This document shows, one piece after another, positions 8,108 to 16,615 of a stretch of 64,000 nucleotides of DNA. This DNA comes from Amycolatopsis azurea DSM 43854 (GTDB lineage Bacteria; Actinomycetota; Actinomycetes; Mycobacteriales; Pseudonocardiaceae). Where the stretch lies: NCBI RefSeq assembly GCF_001995215.1, contig NZ_MUXN01000002.1, forward strand, positions 346,453 through 410,452, read 5' to 3'. The notes under the pieces are model-generated. The model made no database searches. It was given only the letters and a program-made list of their open reading frames with translations, and had not been told where the DNA came from. The position numbers and the translations under genes are program-made. How positions within the stretch are numbered: the stretch's first letter is position 1; each line of letters opens with the position of its first letter.

Positions 8108-9258
8108 CGCACCTCCCGCGGCTTCTTGCGGAGCCTGCCGATTTCCTCGCCGCCGGCGCGGGTGCCCTGCAGGTGCTCGTTGAACATCGTCCCGTCGTCG
8201 CGGGTGGCCGGTGGCCGGGAGTGGTTCAGATGGGCCATGACCTGTTCGCCGCGGCCGGTCCGCCCGTGCGCCGCCGCGAGCTCGTGGAACGCGTTGTCCT
8301 CGCCGCCCCAGCCCGTGTAGCGCTCGTCGTGACCACCGATCTCCAGATAGAAATCGCGTCGCACGGCGAAGCAACCGCCGAAGAGGCCGTCGATGCTCAG
8401 CCCCCGGGCGGCCGACCCGTCGATGCGGTACGAGCCGCTCGCCTCGGTGACGGCCGCGATGGTGCGCGTCGTCGACACCTCGTCCATCCAGGTGACGCGG
8501 CGGTAGGGGACGAACATGTCGGCGTCGTCCAGTCCCCGCAGCATGGCCGCCACCACGTGCCGGTCGACGAGCAGGTCCGCGTCGAGCACGCAGATCCGCT
8601 CGTGCGCGGACCGGCGCACCCCCGCGTTGACACTCCACGATTTGTTGTACGGACCGCTGTCCGCCAAGAGGATGTGCGAGTCGTACAGGGTTCGTGGTAT
8701 GCCGGTCAGCCGGGTGCCGGCGTCCTGCTCGACCAGCGTCACCTCGACGTCGGGCCTTTCCGCGCTCGCGTCCCGCAACGCGCGCAGGGCGATCTCGAGG
8801 TTGCGCGTCCGGTCTTCGGTCGAGGCGCGGAACGGCACGATGAAGGTGATGGCACCCCTGCCGGTCACGGACGGGGGAGCGGGGTCGGCGACGAAAGCCC
8901 CGGTCGCCGTCCCGTGTCCGGGGGACAGCCTGGTGCGGAAGACCAGCCGGTCGAGTTCGTCGAACGACGTGGTCGGGCCGGGATGTGCGACGCCCGCCAG
9001 CAGCATTTCGAGCCGGTCGAGCGCGACGCGGTCTCCCTCCTCCTCGGCGGCCGCCATCGCGGCCGCCTCCACTTCGCTCCGCTCGCCGGGGGAAAGTGAA
9101 GCGAGTCCGGCGTCGACGGCGCGTTCGAGGAGCGCGCGCTCGGACGGCCAGGCGTGGTCGTTGAGCCGCTGCCGTGGATAGGCGAGCAGAACGAGGGCTT
9201 CGGCGAGGTGGCTTGCCGTGGCGGCCTCCGCCGGTATCGACACGATTCTTTCTGTCAT
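8104..9258 (-). CDS. GT-A glycosyltransferase (GT2/GT27-like)
   Basis: A 384-residue protein with a C-terminal GT-A catalytic domain. TFIVPFRAS starts the nucleotide-binding fold, VLDADLL is the metal-binding DxD, and GGCFAVRRDFYLEIGGHDERYTGWGGED is the acceptor/galactosyltransferase-like region. The first 130 residues are a helical, Ala/Glu-rich extension without a recognised domain. No membrane segment is seen. It heads the leftward operon with the 3-hydroxybenzoate genes and faces the StrR-like regulator across a 400-base divergent promoter region. The donor sugar is unknown. Confidence 0.82.
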   Translation of the reverse strand: MTERIVSIPAEAATASHLAEALVLLAYPRQRLNDHAWPSERALLERAVDAGLASLSPGERSEVEAAAMAAAEEEGDRVALDRLEMLLAGVAHPGPTTSFDELDRLVFRTRLSPGHGTATGAFVADPAPPSVTGRGAITFIVPFRASTEDRTRNLEIALRALRDASAERPDVEVTLVEQDAGTRLTGIPRTLYDSHILLADSGPYNKSWSVNAGVRRSAHERICVLDADLLVDRHVVAAMLRGLDDADMFVPYRRVTWMDEVSTTRTIAAVTEASGSYRIDGSAARGLSIDGLFGGCFAVRRDFYLEIGGHDERYTGWGGEDNAFHELAAAHGRTGRGEQVMAHLNHSRPPATRDDGTMFNEHLQGTRAGGEEIGRLRKKPREVR

Positions 9259-9540
9259 CTGACCCAATCTTCGATTCGAGTTCCGGGCGCGTACTGACAC
9301 GAGATTCGAATTAGCTTCGCGTTCTGGGAGAAAGTCGATCCGCGGGACGTTTCGCACAATGCCGACGGTCCGCTCCGAAGGTCTTCTTCTACCAGCAGCG
9401 CCGTCCCGGCCCAACCGTGGCGCCGCCGGTGGGGCGGTCTGGCCCGGACGGCCCGGGCAACTGCCGCGAGTCCGCAGTTGAAGACCCGGCGGGCCGCCGC
9501 CCAGGGTGGTTGACCAGGATTTTCCCGGTAACCCCACCTG

Positions 9541-9570
9541 GAGGTCCAGACCACGTAGAGGTCCAGACCA
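9541..9570. repeat. Tandem direct repeat GAGGTCCAGACCA
   Basis: The 13-base word GAGGTCCAGACCA occurs twice with a 17-base period, immediately upstream of the likely promoter of the StrR-like gene. This spacing suits two protomers binding one DNA face, so it may be an activator or repressor site. Confidence 0.6.
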
Positions 9571-9585
9571 GATGTTCGCAACTGC

Positions 9586-9615
9586 TTGATCACGGAGGAC
9601 GGCGCACGGTAAGGT
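9586..9615 (+). promoter_or_regulatory. Putative promoter of the StrR-like gene
   Basis: TTGATC (-35-like) and TAAGGT (-10-like) are separated by 18 bases and end 43 bases before the GTG start. A GGGGGAA ribosome-binding site follows eight bases before that start. Confidence 0.45.
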
Positions 9616-9658
9616 GCGAAATGCGACATCAACTGTTCTGACTGGGGGAACACTGAGC

Positions 9659-10708
9659 GTGCATTCGCATGTAGAAAAATGGGCGCAGTCGTCCGGAATG
9701 AAGTCCGCCGAAGACAGACCGGATACCGTACAGGCTGCCGTTGTCGAGGTAAAGTCACTGCTACCCGGGGAATCTCCCCGCCTTTCGGGTGAAAATCTCG
9801 AGTACGTCAAAATGCTGGCCGAACTCGACCGTAAGCTGCCGCCGATTCTCGTTCATCGGCAGACCGGGAAAGTCATCGATGGTATGCATCGCCTCCGCGC
9901 GGCAGAGCTGCGAGGCGATTCCACCATCGAGGTCACCTTTTACGACGGAGGATTCGAGTCCGCTTTCGTCCACGCTGTCGAAGCGAATACCAAACACGGT
10001 CTCCCGCTGACCAAGGCCGACCGTGAATCGGCGGCGGAACGGATAATCAGATTCTACCCGCATTGGTCGGATCGGTCGATTTCGAAGATCGCCGGTTTGT
10101 CCGCGAAGAAGATCAGCGCCATCCGGAGCAAGGTGTCACCGGATTCCGGGAACGCGGAGGCGGTGCGGATCGGCAAGGACGGCCGCGCGCGACCGCTCGA
10201 CAGTTCGGCGGGGCGGCTCCGTGCCGCCGAACTGATCGCCGAGCGTCCGGACGCCTCGCTCAGCGAGGTCGCGAGGTCGTCGGGGATCGCCGTCGGCACC
10301 GTTCGTGACGTGCGAGACCGGCTCCGGCGCGGAGAAGATCCGATCCCCAAGGCGTACAACAAGAATCCGGACGCGACAGCCGAGGTGCAGACGGCCGGGG
10401 ACTGGCGGATCACCGGTGCGGTGACCGCCGCGGCGGAGGCGCAGCAGGCGAAGCTCGTGGCCATCAGCGCGCTGCAGGCGCTGGAGCGAGACCCGTCGCT
10501 GCGGCTCAGCATCACCGGCAGGCGGATTCTCCGGCTGATCGGCGCGACGCATTCGCTGTCGGCGCATCTGAACGGCCTGGTCGACTTCCTCCCGGCACAC
10601 TGCACCACCGCTGTGGCCGATCTCGCCCGGAATTGCGCCGAGACCTGGGAACTGTTCGCCGGCGAGCTGGAAAAGCGCTGCGATCCCCAGATCGAGGCCA
10701 ACGGATAA
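9659..10708 (+). CDS. StrR-like pathway-specific activator
   Basis: A 349-residue DNA-binding regulator of the StrR/ParB-like family that controls aminoglycoside and glycopeptide clusters. The N-terminal ParB-like part shows SLLPGESPRLSGE, LPPILVHRQTGKVIDGMHRLRAA and VEANTKHGLPLTKADR, followed by helix-turn-helix regions (SDRSISKIAGLSAKKISAIRS and SLSEVARSSGIAVGTV). The GTG start is preferred because a GGGGGAA site precedes it; ATG codons up- and downstream are alternatives. It opens the rightward operon and likely activates both divergent operons. Confidence 0.9.
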   Translation: MHSHVEKWAQSSGMKSAEDRPDTVQAAVVEVKSLLPGESPRLSGENLEYVKMLAELDRKLPPILVHRQTGKVIDGMHRLRAAELRGDSTIEVTFYDGGFESAFVHAVEANTKHGLPLTKADRESAAERIIRFYPHWSDRSISKIAGLSAKKISAIRSKVSPDSGNAEAVRIGKDGRARPLDSSAGRLRAAELIAERPDASLSEVARSSGIAVGTVRDVRDRLRRGEDPIPKAYNKNPDATAEVQTAGDWRITGAVTAAAEAQQAKLVAISALQALERDPSLRLSITGRRILRLIGATHSLSAHLNGLVDFLPAHCTTAVADLARNCAETWELFAGELEKRCDPQIEANG

Positions 10709-10849
10709 CCGAACGTCGCTTCGGCGTCGACCGAGTGCGCCGGCCTTTGCCGCCGTACCCGGTCGACGCCGCCTCCCCTCTGTCAACCGCCGTCTGCCAC
10801 GCGTGAAACCGCGGGGCAGCGGGGTTTCGCATGCGAACTGGAGAACGAA

Positions 10850-12490
10850 ATGAAAGAATCCGGCGGAATCGGACGACGCAGGTTCCTGGCGGGCACGGTC
10901 GCCGCGGGTACCGCCGCCACCGTGCTGGGACCCGCCGCCCTCGTACCCGCTCAGGCGGCCCCGGCGACGGCCGCGGGGACGGAGACCGCCGGTTTCGGAC
11001 CGGTCGCGATCACGCCGGCGGACGGGCGGTACCGCGATCTGGTCCGCGGTCTCAACCCGAGGTACGTCGCCGATCCCGAGGCGATCTACGTCGCGGACTC
11101 GACCGCCTCGGTGATCGAGGTCGTGCGCAAGGCGGTCAACGAGGGCAAACGGCTCACCGTCCGGAGCGGCGGCCACTGCGTGGAGGACTTCGTGTTCAAC
11201 CCGGAGGTCCAGGTGGTGCTGGACCTCTCCGAGATGAACCGGGTCTACTTCGACGCCGAGCGCGGGGCGGTGGCCGTCGAACCGGGCGCCATCCTGATGG
11301 ACGTGTACGACCGTCTCTACAAGGCCTGGGGCGTCACGATCCCCGCCGGCATCATCTACTCGATCGGCGCGGGTGGGCATTTCGCGGGTGGCGGACACGG
11401 GTTCCTGTCCCGGATGCACGGGATGGCGGTCGACCATCTCCACGCGGTCGAGGTGGTCGTGGTGGACGCCAGGGGCGGGGTCCGCAAGGTGGTGGCGACG
11501 AGGGAGCACAACGACCCCAACCGCGACCTGTGGTGGGCCCACACCGGCGGTGGTGGCGGGAACTTCGGCGTGGTCACCCGCTATTGGTTCCGTTCGCCGG
11601 GCGCGAGGGGGAACGATCCCCGCAGGATCCTTCCCCAGCCGCCCGCCGAGGTGCTTTTCGCCGGACTCGGGTTGCCCTGGGCGGACTTCACCAAGGAGAA
11701 GTTCACCAGGCTGCTGAAGAACTACAGCGCCTTCCACGAGAAGCACAAACACCCCGACTCGCCTTACCTGGCGCTGACCGGGGGACTGGGGCTTCCCCTC
11801 CGGTCGGCGGGCCCGATCGGCATGGGCACCCAGGTGGACGCGACCCATCCGGACGCCGAGCGGCTGCTCGAGCGCTACCACGCGGAGATCCTCGACGGCG
11901 TCGCGCCGAACGCGAAGCCCCACGTGACGCGGATGCCGTGGCTGCGGTCGACCTTGCAGCGCGCGACGACGAACAGCCAGGCCAACGATCCGGCGCTGCG
12001 CAGCGATTTCAAGTCGGCCATGATGCGCGGGACCATGCCGGATTCGCAGATCGACGCGCTCTACCGGTATCTCACCCGCACCGACGTCGACAACCCCACG
12101 ATCTCGGTGTCGTTCCTGTCCTTCGGCGGCCGGATCAACGCGGTGGGCCGGAACGACACCGCCTTCCCGCACCGGGACTGCTCGCTGAATCTGCTGTGGA
12201 CGGTGATCTGGAACGACCCGGCCGACGACGCCAAGTTCGTCGGCTGGAACCGCGAGTTCTACGGAGCCGTGTACGCGGAGACGGGCGGAGTCCCGGTGCC
12301 GAACGGCGTCACCGGCGGCAGCTACGTCAACGACGCCGACACCGACCTCGCGGATCCGCGGTTCAACACCTCCAGCGCCGCCTGGCACGACCTGTACTAC
12401 CGGGACAACTACTCGCGCCTGCAGCAGGTCAAGGCGAAATGGGATCCCCGGAACTTCTTCCGGCACAAGCTGTCCGTGCGGCTCCCGTGA
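10850..12490 (+). CDS. Secreted-type FAD-linked oxidase (Dbv29/BBE-like)
   Basis: A 546-residue flavoprotein oxidase with FAD_binding_4 and C-terminal BBE domains. The first 40 residues form a Tat-type leader (GRRRFLAG then a hydrophobic, Ala-rich stretch). His109 in RSGGHCVEDFV is the expected covalent FAD ligand. The sequence strongly resembles the hexose oxidase Dbv29 of A40926 as I remember it, which has a second link through Cys in GGHICGGG; here the segment reads GGHFAGGG with Ala179, so the flavin should be bound once only. It may oxidise a sugar alcohol or aldehyde late in the pathway, perhaps outside the cell. Confidence 0.87.
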   Translation: MKESGGIGRRRFLAGTVAAGTAATVLGPAALVPAQAAPATAAGTETAGFGPVAITPADGRYRDLVRGLNPRYVADPEAIYVADSTASVIEVVRKAVNEGKRLTVRSGGHCVEDFVFNPEVQVVLDLSEMNRVYFDAERGAVAVEPGAILMDVYDRLYKAWGVTIPAGIIYSIGAGGHFAGGGHGFLSRMHGMAVDHLHAVEVVVVDARGGVRKVVATREHNDPNRDLWWAHTGGGGGNFGVVTRYWFRSPGARGNDPRRILPQPPAEVLFAGLGLPWADFTKEKFTRLLKNYSAFHEKHKHPDSPYLALTGGLGLPLRSAGPIGMGTQVDATHPDAERLLERYHAEILDGVAPNAKPHVTRMPWLRSTLQRATTNSQANDPALRSDFKSAMMRGTMPDSQIDALYRYLTRTDVDNPTISVSFLSFGGRINAVGRNDTAFPHRDCSLNLLWTVIWNDPADDAKFVGWNREFYGAVYAETGGVPVPNGVTGGSYVNDADTDLADPRFNTSSAAWHDLYYRDNYSRLQQVKAKWDPRNFFRHKLSVRLP

Positions 12491-14076
12491 CCGCGGCGAA
12501 GGGACCCGCATCCCGGCCCGCTTCGTCCTGGCTGGCGGACTCCGTGCTGTACCACGTCTATCCGCCGTCGTTCGCGGATTCCGACGGCGACGGCATCGGC
12601 GATCTCGCCGGGCTCACCGAACGTCTGGACTACCTGCGGTGGCTGGGGGTCGACGCCATCTGGCTGAGCCCCTGCTTCGCCTCGGAGTTCGCCGACGGCG
12701 GCTACGACGTGGTGGACTACCTGACCATCGCGCCGCGGTACGGCACCAACGAGGACGCCGTGGCGCTGATCGAGGCGGCCCGCGCTCGCGGCATCCGGGT
12801 GCTCTTCGATCTCGTGGCCGGGCACACCTCGCACCGGCATCCGTGGTTCCGGGAGTCGGCCGGAACGCCGGGCGACGACCGGTACATCTGGTCGGACCGG
12901 ATCGCCTCACCGGTCCGCGAATGGGTGCCGAACCTCGGCGAACGAGGCGGCTTCTACCGGGCCAACTTCTATCCGGCCCAGCCGGCCCTGAACTTCGGTT
13001 ACGCCAGGCTCGATCCCGCCGAACCCTGGCGGCAGCCCGTGGACGCCCCCGGTCCGCGCGCCAACCGGGCGGCGCTGCGGGAGATCATGAGCCATTGGTT
13101 CGACCTGGGGGTGTCGGGCTTCCGCATGGACATGGCCTACTCGCTGGTCAAGGACGACCCCGGGTGGGTCGAGACGGCCAAGCTCTGGGGCGAGCTGCGC
13201 GAGTGGATCGATCGTGAGTATCCCCACTGCGCGTTGTTGTCGGAATGGGGTGTGCCGAAAACCGCCGTGCCCGCGGGTTTCCACGCCGACTTCTTCCTGC
13301 ACTTCGTCGGGCCCGCGGTGCATTCGCTGTGGGACAACGATTCCGGCACCCAGGGCCCGTGGACCGACGGCAGGCCTTGTTACTTCGACGTGGACGGCCG
13401 GGGCTCGATGAAGCCGTTCCTGGAGGAATGGCGCGAGGTCGAAGCCGCGACGGCCGGGCGCGGGCTGGCGGCGCTGCCGAGCGCCAACCACGACTTCTCC
13501 CGGCTGGTCTGCGGCCCGCGCACCAGGGACATGGTCGCCCCGGCGTTCGCCTTCCAGCTCACCTGGCCGACGCTGCCGGTCATCTACTACGGCGACGAGA
13601 TCGGGATGCGGTACGTCCCCGGGCTTCCGGACAAGGAAGGCAGCCAGGCGGACATCACGGCCCGCCAGGGATCGCGGACGCCCATGCAGTGGGACGAGGG
13701 ACCGAACGCCGGCTTCTCCACCGCTGCGACGCCGGATCTCTACCTCCCGGTCGACCCCGCCCCGGACCGTCCCACCGTCGCGGGCGCGCAGGCGGACGAG
13801 TCCTCCCTGCTGCACCACGTCCGGCGGCTGGTGGAGCTGCGCAAGCGGACACCCGCGCTCGGCACCACCGCGCCGGTGCGGGTCCTGTTCCAGGACTATC
13901 CCTTCGTCTACCTCCGGGGTGACAGCCACTTGGTGGTCGTCAACGGGCGCCGGGAACCGGCCGTCGCACCGCTGGAGCTCGCGGGTGTCCGTCCGCTGGC
14001 CGTCCACGGAGTCGAGGTGAGCGACGGGGAAGTGCGGGCGGAGGGCTTTTCCTACGGCGTTTTCGAAGTGCTCTGA
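12487..14076 (+). CDS. GH13 alpha-amylase family enzyme
   Basis: A 529-residue glycoside hydrolase family 13 protein like trehalose synthase or oligo-glucosidases. The barrel opens with SVLYHVYPPSFADSDGDGIGDLAG, GFRMDMA (about residue 215) gives the nucleophile Asp, LLSEWG the acid/base Glu, and NHDFSR the third carboxylate. Region I reads DLVAGHTSHRHPWF, with Gly where Asn is usual. No signal peptide is present, so it acts in the cytoplasm. The GTG start overlaps the oxidase stop (GTGA). It may trim or transfer glucose units on a pseudo-oligosaccharide, or serve self-resistance. Confidence 0.87.
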   Translation: MTAAKGPASRPASSWLADSVLYHVYPPSFADSDGDGIGDLAGLTERLDYLRWLGVDAIWLSPCFASEFADGGYDVVDYLTIAPRYGTNEDAVALIEAARARGIRVLFDLVAGHTSHRHPWFRESAGTPGDDRYIWSDRIASPVREWVPNLGERGGFYRANFYPAQPALNFGYARLDPAEPWRQPVDAPGPRANRAALREIMSHWFDLGVSGFRMDMAYSLVKDDPGWVETAKLWGELREWIDREYPHCALLSEWGVPKTAVPAGFHADFFLHFVGPAVHSLWDNDSGTQGPWTDGRPCYFDVDGRGSMKPFLEEWREVEAATAGRGLAALPSANHDFSRLVCGPRTRDMVAPAFAFQLTWPTLPVIYYGDEIGMRYVPGLPDKEGSQADITARQGSRTPMQWDEGPNAGFSTAATPDLYLPVDPAPDRPTVAGAQADESSLLHHVRRLVELRKRTPALGTTAPVRVLFQDYPFVYLRGDSHLVVVNGRREPAVAPLELAGVRPLAVHGVEVSDGEVRAEGFSYGVFEVL

Positions 14077-14108
14077 CCCGCGGCCGCCATCGACAGAAAA
14101 GAGAACCG

Positions 14109-14810
14109 ATGAGCGACGACGAAGCGGAGACCATTCCGGTGGGCTCGTCGATCCACGAGGTACGCACCGACACGAAGACCGTCGTCCTCACCTACGACGA
14201 CGGTCCCGAGCCGGACGGCACCGAGCGCGTGCTCGAGGCGTTGCGCGAACACGGTGTCACCGCGACGTTCTTCGTCCTGATGGGCCGGGTCCGGCGGTTT
14301 CCGCGGCTGTTCGCCGAGATGGCCGACGCCGGGCACGAGGTCGGGCTGCACGGCGTCGATCACCAGAGGCTGACGTCGATCGATCCGCGCGAGGTCCACC
14401 ATCGCACCAGGGACGCGCGCAGCGAGCTGGAAGACCGGCTCGGGAGCGAGATCCGGTGGTTCCGGCCGCCCTACGGCCTGCACTCCCGCGACAGCTGGAA
14501 CGCCGTGGACGCCGCCGGCCTGACCACGGTGCTCTGGACCGACGCCCTGCGCGACTGGTGGGACAGGCCGACCGAGACGCATCTCGAACCGGTGATCAAC
14601 GCGGCCCGGCCGGGAACGATCATGCTCGCGCACGACGGTTTCGCGTCGCATCTGGACGGTGTCGACGACGGCCGTCCGCCCACCCTGGATCGTGGCCGCC
14701 TGACGGATCTGATGGTCGGCGTCTATCGGGAACAAGGGCTCTCCTGCTGTTCCCTCACCGAAGCACTCGACGTCGGCCGGCCCGTCACAGACGTGCGGCT
14801 GACCCCGTGA
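14109..14810 (+). CDS. NodB-type polysaccharide deacetylase
   Basis: A 233-residue carbohydrate esterase family 4 protein that removes N-acetyl groups from amino sugars. TYDDGPEPDGT holds the catalytic/metal Asp pair, GLHGVDHQRL the two metal His, and WFRPPYG the next conserved motif. There is no signal peptide, which is unusual for cell-wall deacetylases and fits an intracellular biosynthetic step. An AAAGAGAA ribosome-binding site precedes the start. It lies within the StrR-led operon, so a deacetylation of a GlcNAc-containing intermediate is plausible. Confidence 0.88.
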   Translation: MSDDEAETIPVGSSIHEVRTDTKTVVLTYDDGPEPDGTERVLEALREHGVTATFFVLMGRVRRFPRLFAEMADAGHEVGLHGVDHQRLTSIDPREVHHRTRDARSELEDRLGSEIRWFRPPYGLHSRDSWNAVDAAGLTTVLWTDALRDWWDRPTETHLEPVINAARPGTIMLAHDGFASHLDGVDDGRPPTLDRGRLTDLMVGVYREQGLSCCSLTEALDVGRPVTDVRLTP

Positions 14811-14826
14811 CAACCGGAGGAATCTG

Positions 14827-15747
14827 ATGCACATCCGTCCCTGGGAGACAGCGGACGCGGCCGAGGTCGCCGCGCTGTGTGCCGCCGGACTCCCGCTGGA
14901 CCCGTACGCCGCGGACTATCCCGGAATGCTGCTGCGACGGCAGGGGATCGGCCTGGTCGCCACCGACGGGGGCATGATCGTGGGCACCGCGCTGGGATCG
15001 AACCGAAGCGAGGACGAGGGATCGCTCGACCTCCTTGTCGTCGCGGAGGACTTCCGACGCGAGGGAATCGCCCGGCGGCTGGTGACGACCCTCGAGCACC
15101 GTTTGGCGGACCAGGGCGCCACCCGGATCGTGGTCGAGGGCAACGCCCCCTACTACGTCTGGCCCGGCGTCGACCTGCACTACACCTCGGCCATCTGTTT
15201 CTTCGAGGACAGCGGGTACGAGCGAGGGCGGTGCGTGGTCAACATGGACGTCGACCTGGACGCGATCTCGCTGGACACCTCGGACGACGAGAAACGCCTG
15301 CTGGCCGGGGGGATCGAGATCCGCGAGGCGACCGAGGCCGACCGGGACGCGCTGCACGCCTGGCTGTCCGCCGGCTCCGGATGGCCGCCTGCCGGGTGGC
15401 CGCCCGGCTGGGCCGACGAAGCCGTCGCCTCCCTCGGCAGGGAGAAGGCGGGGTGCCATCTCGCGCTGTCCGAGGGGAAACCGGTCGCGTTCTGCGCGTA
15501 CGGGGTGAATCAGCCGCACATCATCGGCCCGATGGCCACCGATCACGCGGTCCGGAGCCGCGGTATCGGCATGACCCTGATGAAACGGTGCTACGCCGAT
15601 CAACGTGCTCAGGGCATCGCCGTCGCCGAGATCTCCTGGGTGGGGCCGTTGTCCCTGTTCTCCGACCGGTTGAAAGCCCGTATCCGCCGGTGCTTCTGGC
15701 AGTACGGCAAGCCACTGAAAGCCGAGGTTTCCGATGGCGTGGAATGA
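14827..15747 (+). CDS. Double-domain GNAT N-acetyltransferase
   Basis: A 306-residue protein with two GNAT folds. The N-terminal half has the acetyl-CoA loop EDFRREGIARRL near residue 80; the C-terminal half has a degenerate version (HAVRSRGIGMTLMKRC). Domain duplication of this sort is seen in several antibiotic acetyltransferases. A clear GGAGGAA site precedes the ATG. It overlaps the next gene by 14 bases. The role could be self-protection or biosynthetic acetylation, paired with the deacetylase immediately upstream. Confidence 0.85.
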   Translation: MHIRPWETADAAEVAALCAAGLPLDPYAADYPGMLLRRQGIGLVATDGGMIVGTALGSNRSEDEGSLDLLVVAEDFRREGIARRLVTTLEHRLADQGATRIVVEGNAPYYVWPGVDLHYTSAICFFEDSGYERGRCVVNMDVDLDAISLDTSDDEKRLLAGGIEIREATEADRDALHAWLSAGSGWPPAGWPPGWADEAVASLGREKAGCHLALSEGKPVAFCAYGVNQPHIIGPMATDHAVRSRGIGMTLMKRCYADQRAQGIAVAEISWVGPLSLFSDRLKARIRRCFWQYGKPLKAEVSDGVE

Positions 15748-16615
15748 ACCGCGGCCCGCCCTTCCGGCGATCGTCTGCGCGGTGGACGACAATTTCGAGC
15801 TGCCGGCGAGAGTCGCCCTGCAGTCGCTCGCCGCCGCGCACGAAGAGTGCCTCGACGACCTCAGGGTCGTGATCCTGTACGACACCTTGAGCAGCGACGC
15901 GCAGACGCGCCTCCGGGTGCACGGTGATCGGCTGGGGCTGAAGCTGGAGCTGGTGGAAAGCCCGCCGGTCGATCCGCGCTTCCCCGTGCTGAGGCGGTAC
16001 ACGGCGGCGATCTACCTGCGTCTCAACGTGCATCACGTGCTCGCCGACGAGTCGCGGGTCCTGTACTTGGACTCGGATCTGGTCATCCTGGACGATCTCC
16101 GCGAGCTGCTGACGCTGCCCATGGACGGCCACGCCATCGGTGCGGTCCGTGATTCGGCGCGGCCGACGATGAGCCGCGGCGGCGCCCTTCCCTCGTGGGG
16201 ACAGGGCGAGTTCCCGCCGGAACGCGAATACTTCAACTCGGGGGTGCTCCTGCTCGATCTGGACGAATGCCGGGCCACCGGTGTGCTCGACCGGGCGGGC
16301 GACATCCTCCTGCGAGAACCAGAAGTGGCGCGGTTCCCCGATCAGGACGCGCTGAACTGGTCGGCCGCGGACGACTGGCTCCGCCTGGATCGCAAATGGA
16401 ACACCTTCGCCATGTCGATCATGGCCAGCCGGGACGACTACGTCCATGTGGCGGAGGACCTCGTCAGCCTGGACTCGCTCGTGCGCGCCGAGCGGACGGC
16501 GTCGATCCTGCACTTCAGCGGCCGGGACAAACCGTGGCAGGACACCTGCCCGCCGAGCTGGTCCCGCGACCGGTACCGGGAGTTCCTGCGGGCCGTCGAG
16601 GGCGCCGTCCGGTGA
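15734..16615 (+). CDS. GT8 family glycosyltransferase
   Basis: A 293-residue retaining glycosyltransferase of family 8 (LgtC/glycogenin-like). AIVCAVDDNFELPARVAL begins the fold, LYLDSDLVILDDL carries the metal-binding DxD, YFNSGVLLLDLDE and DQDALN are typical, and HFSGRDKPWQ closes the active site. No membrane anchor is seen. It probably moves a hexose from a UDP-sugar onto a sugar or cyclitol acceptor. It is translationally coupled to both neighbours. Confidence 0.9.
   Translation: MAWNEPRPALPAIVCAVDDNFELPARVALQSLAAAHEECLDDLRVVILYDTLSSDAQTRLRVHGDRLGLKLELVESPPVDPRFPVLRRYTAAIYLRLNVHHVLADESRVLYLDSDLVILDDLRELLTLPMDGHAIGAVRDSARPTMSRGGALPSWGQGEFPPEREYFNSGVLLLDLDECRATGVLDRAGDILLREPEVARFPDQDALNWSAADDWLRLDRKWNTFAMSIMASRDDYVHVAEDLVSLDSLVRAERTASILHFSGRDKPWQDTCPPSWSRDRYREFLRAVEGAVR

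Larger units (their letters stand above)
9259..9658. promoter_or_regulatory. Divergent control region, glycosyltransferase / StrR-like gene
   Basis: This 400-base gap lies between two divergent operons. It holds a tandem direct repeat, a plausible vegetative promoter for the rightward gene and an AT-richer stretch near the leftward start. No convincing gene is present. Confidence 0.6.

Noticed and set aside
10831..12486. Long open frame upstream of, and in frame with, the GH13 gene
   Set aside because: It overlaps the FAD oxidase in another frame, has Arg/Gly-rich shadow composition and no domain; the GH13 domain begins only after the GTGA overlap.
10136..12511. 791-codon leftward open frame opposite the FAD oxidase
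   Set aside because: Antisense shadow created by high third-position GC; repetitive Arg/Val/Gly composition and no motif.
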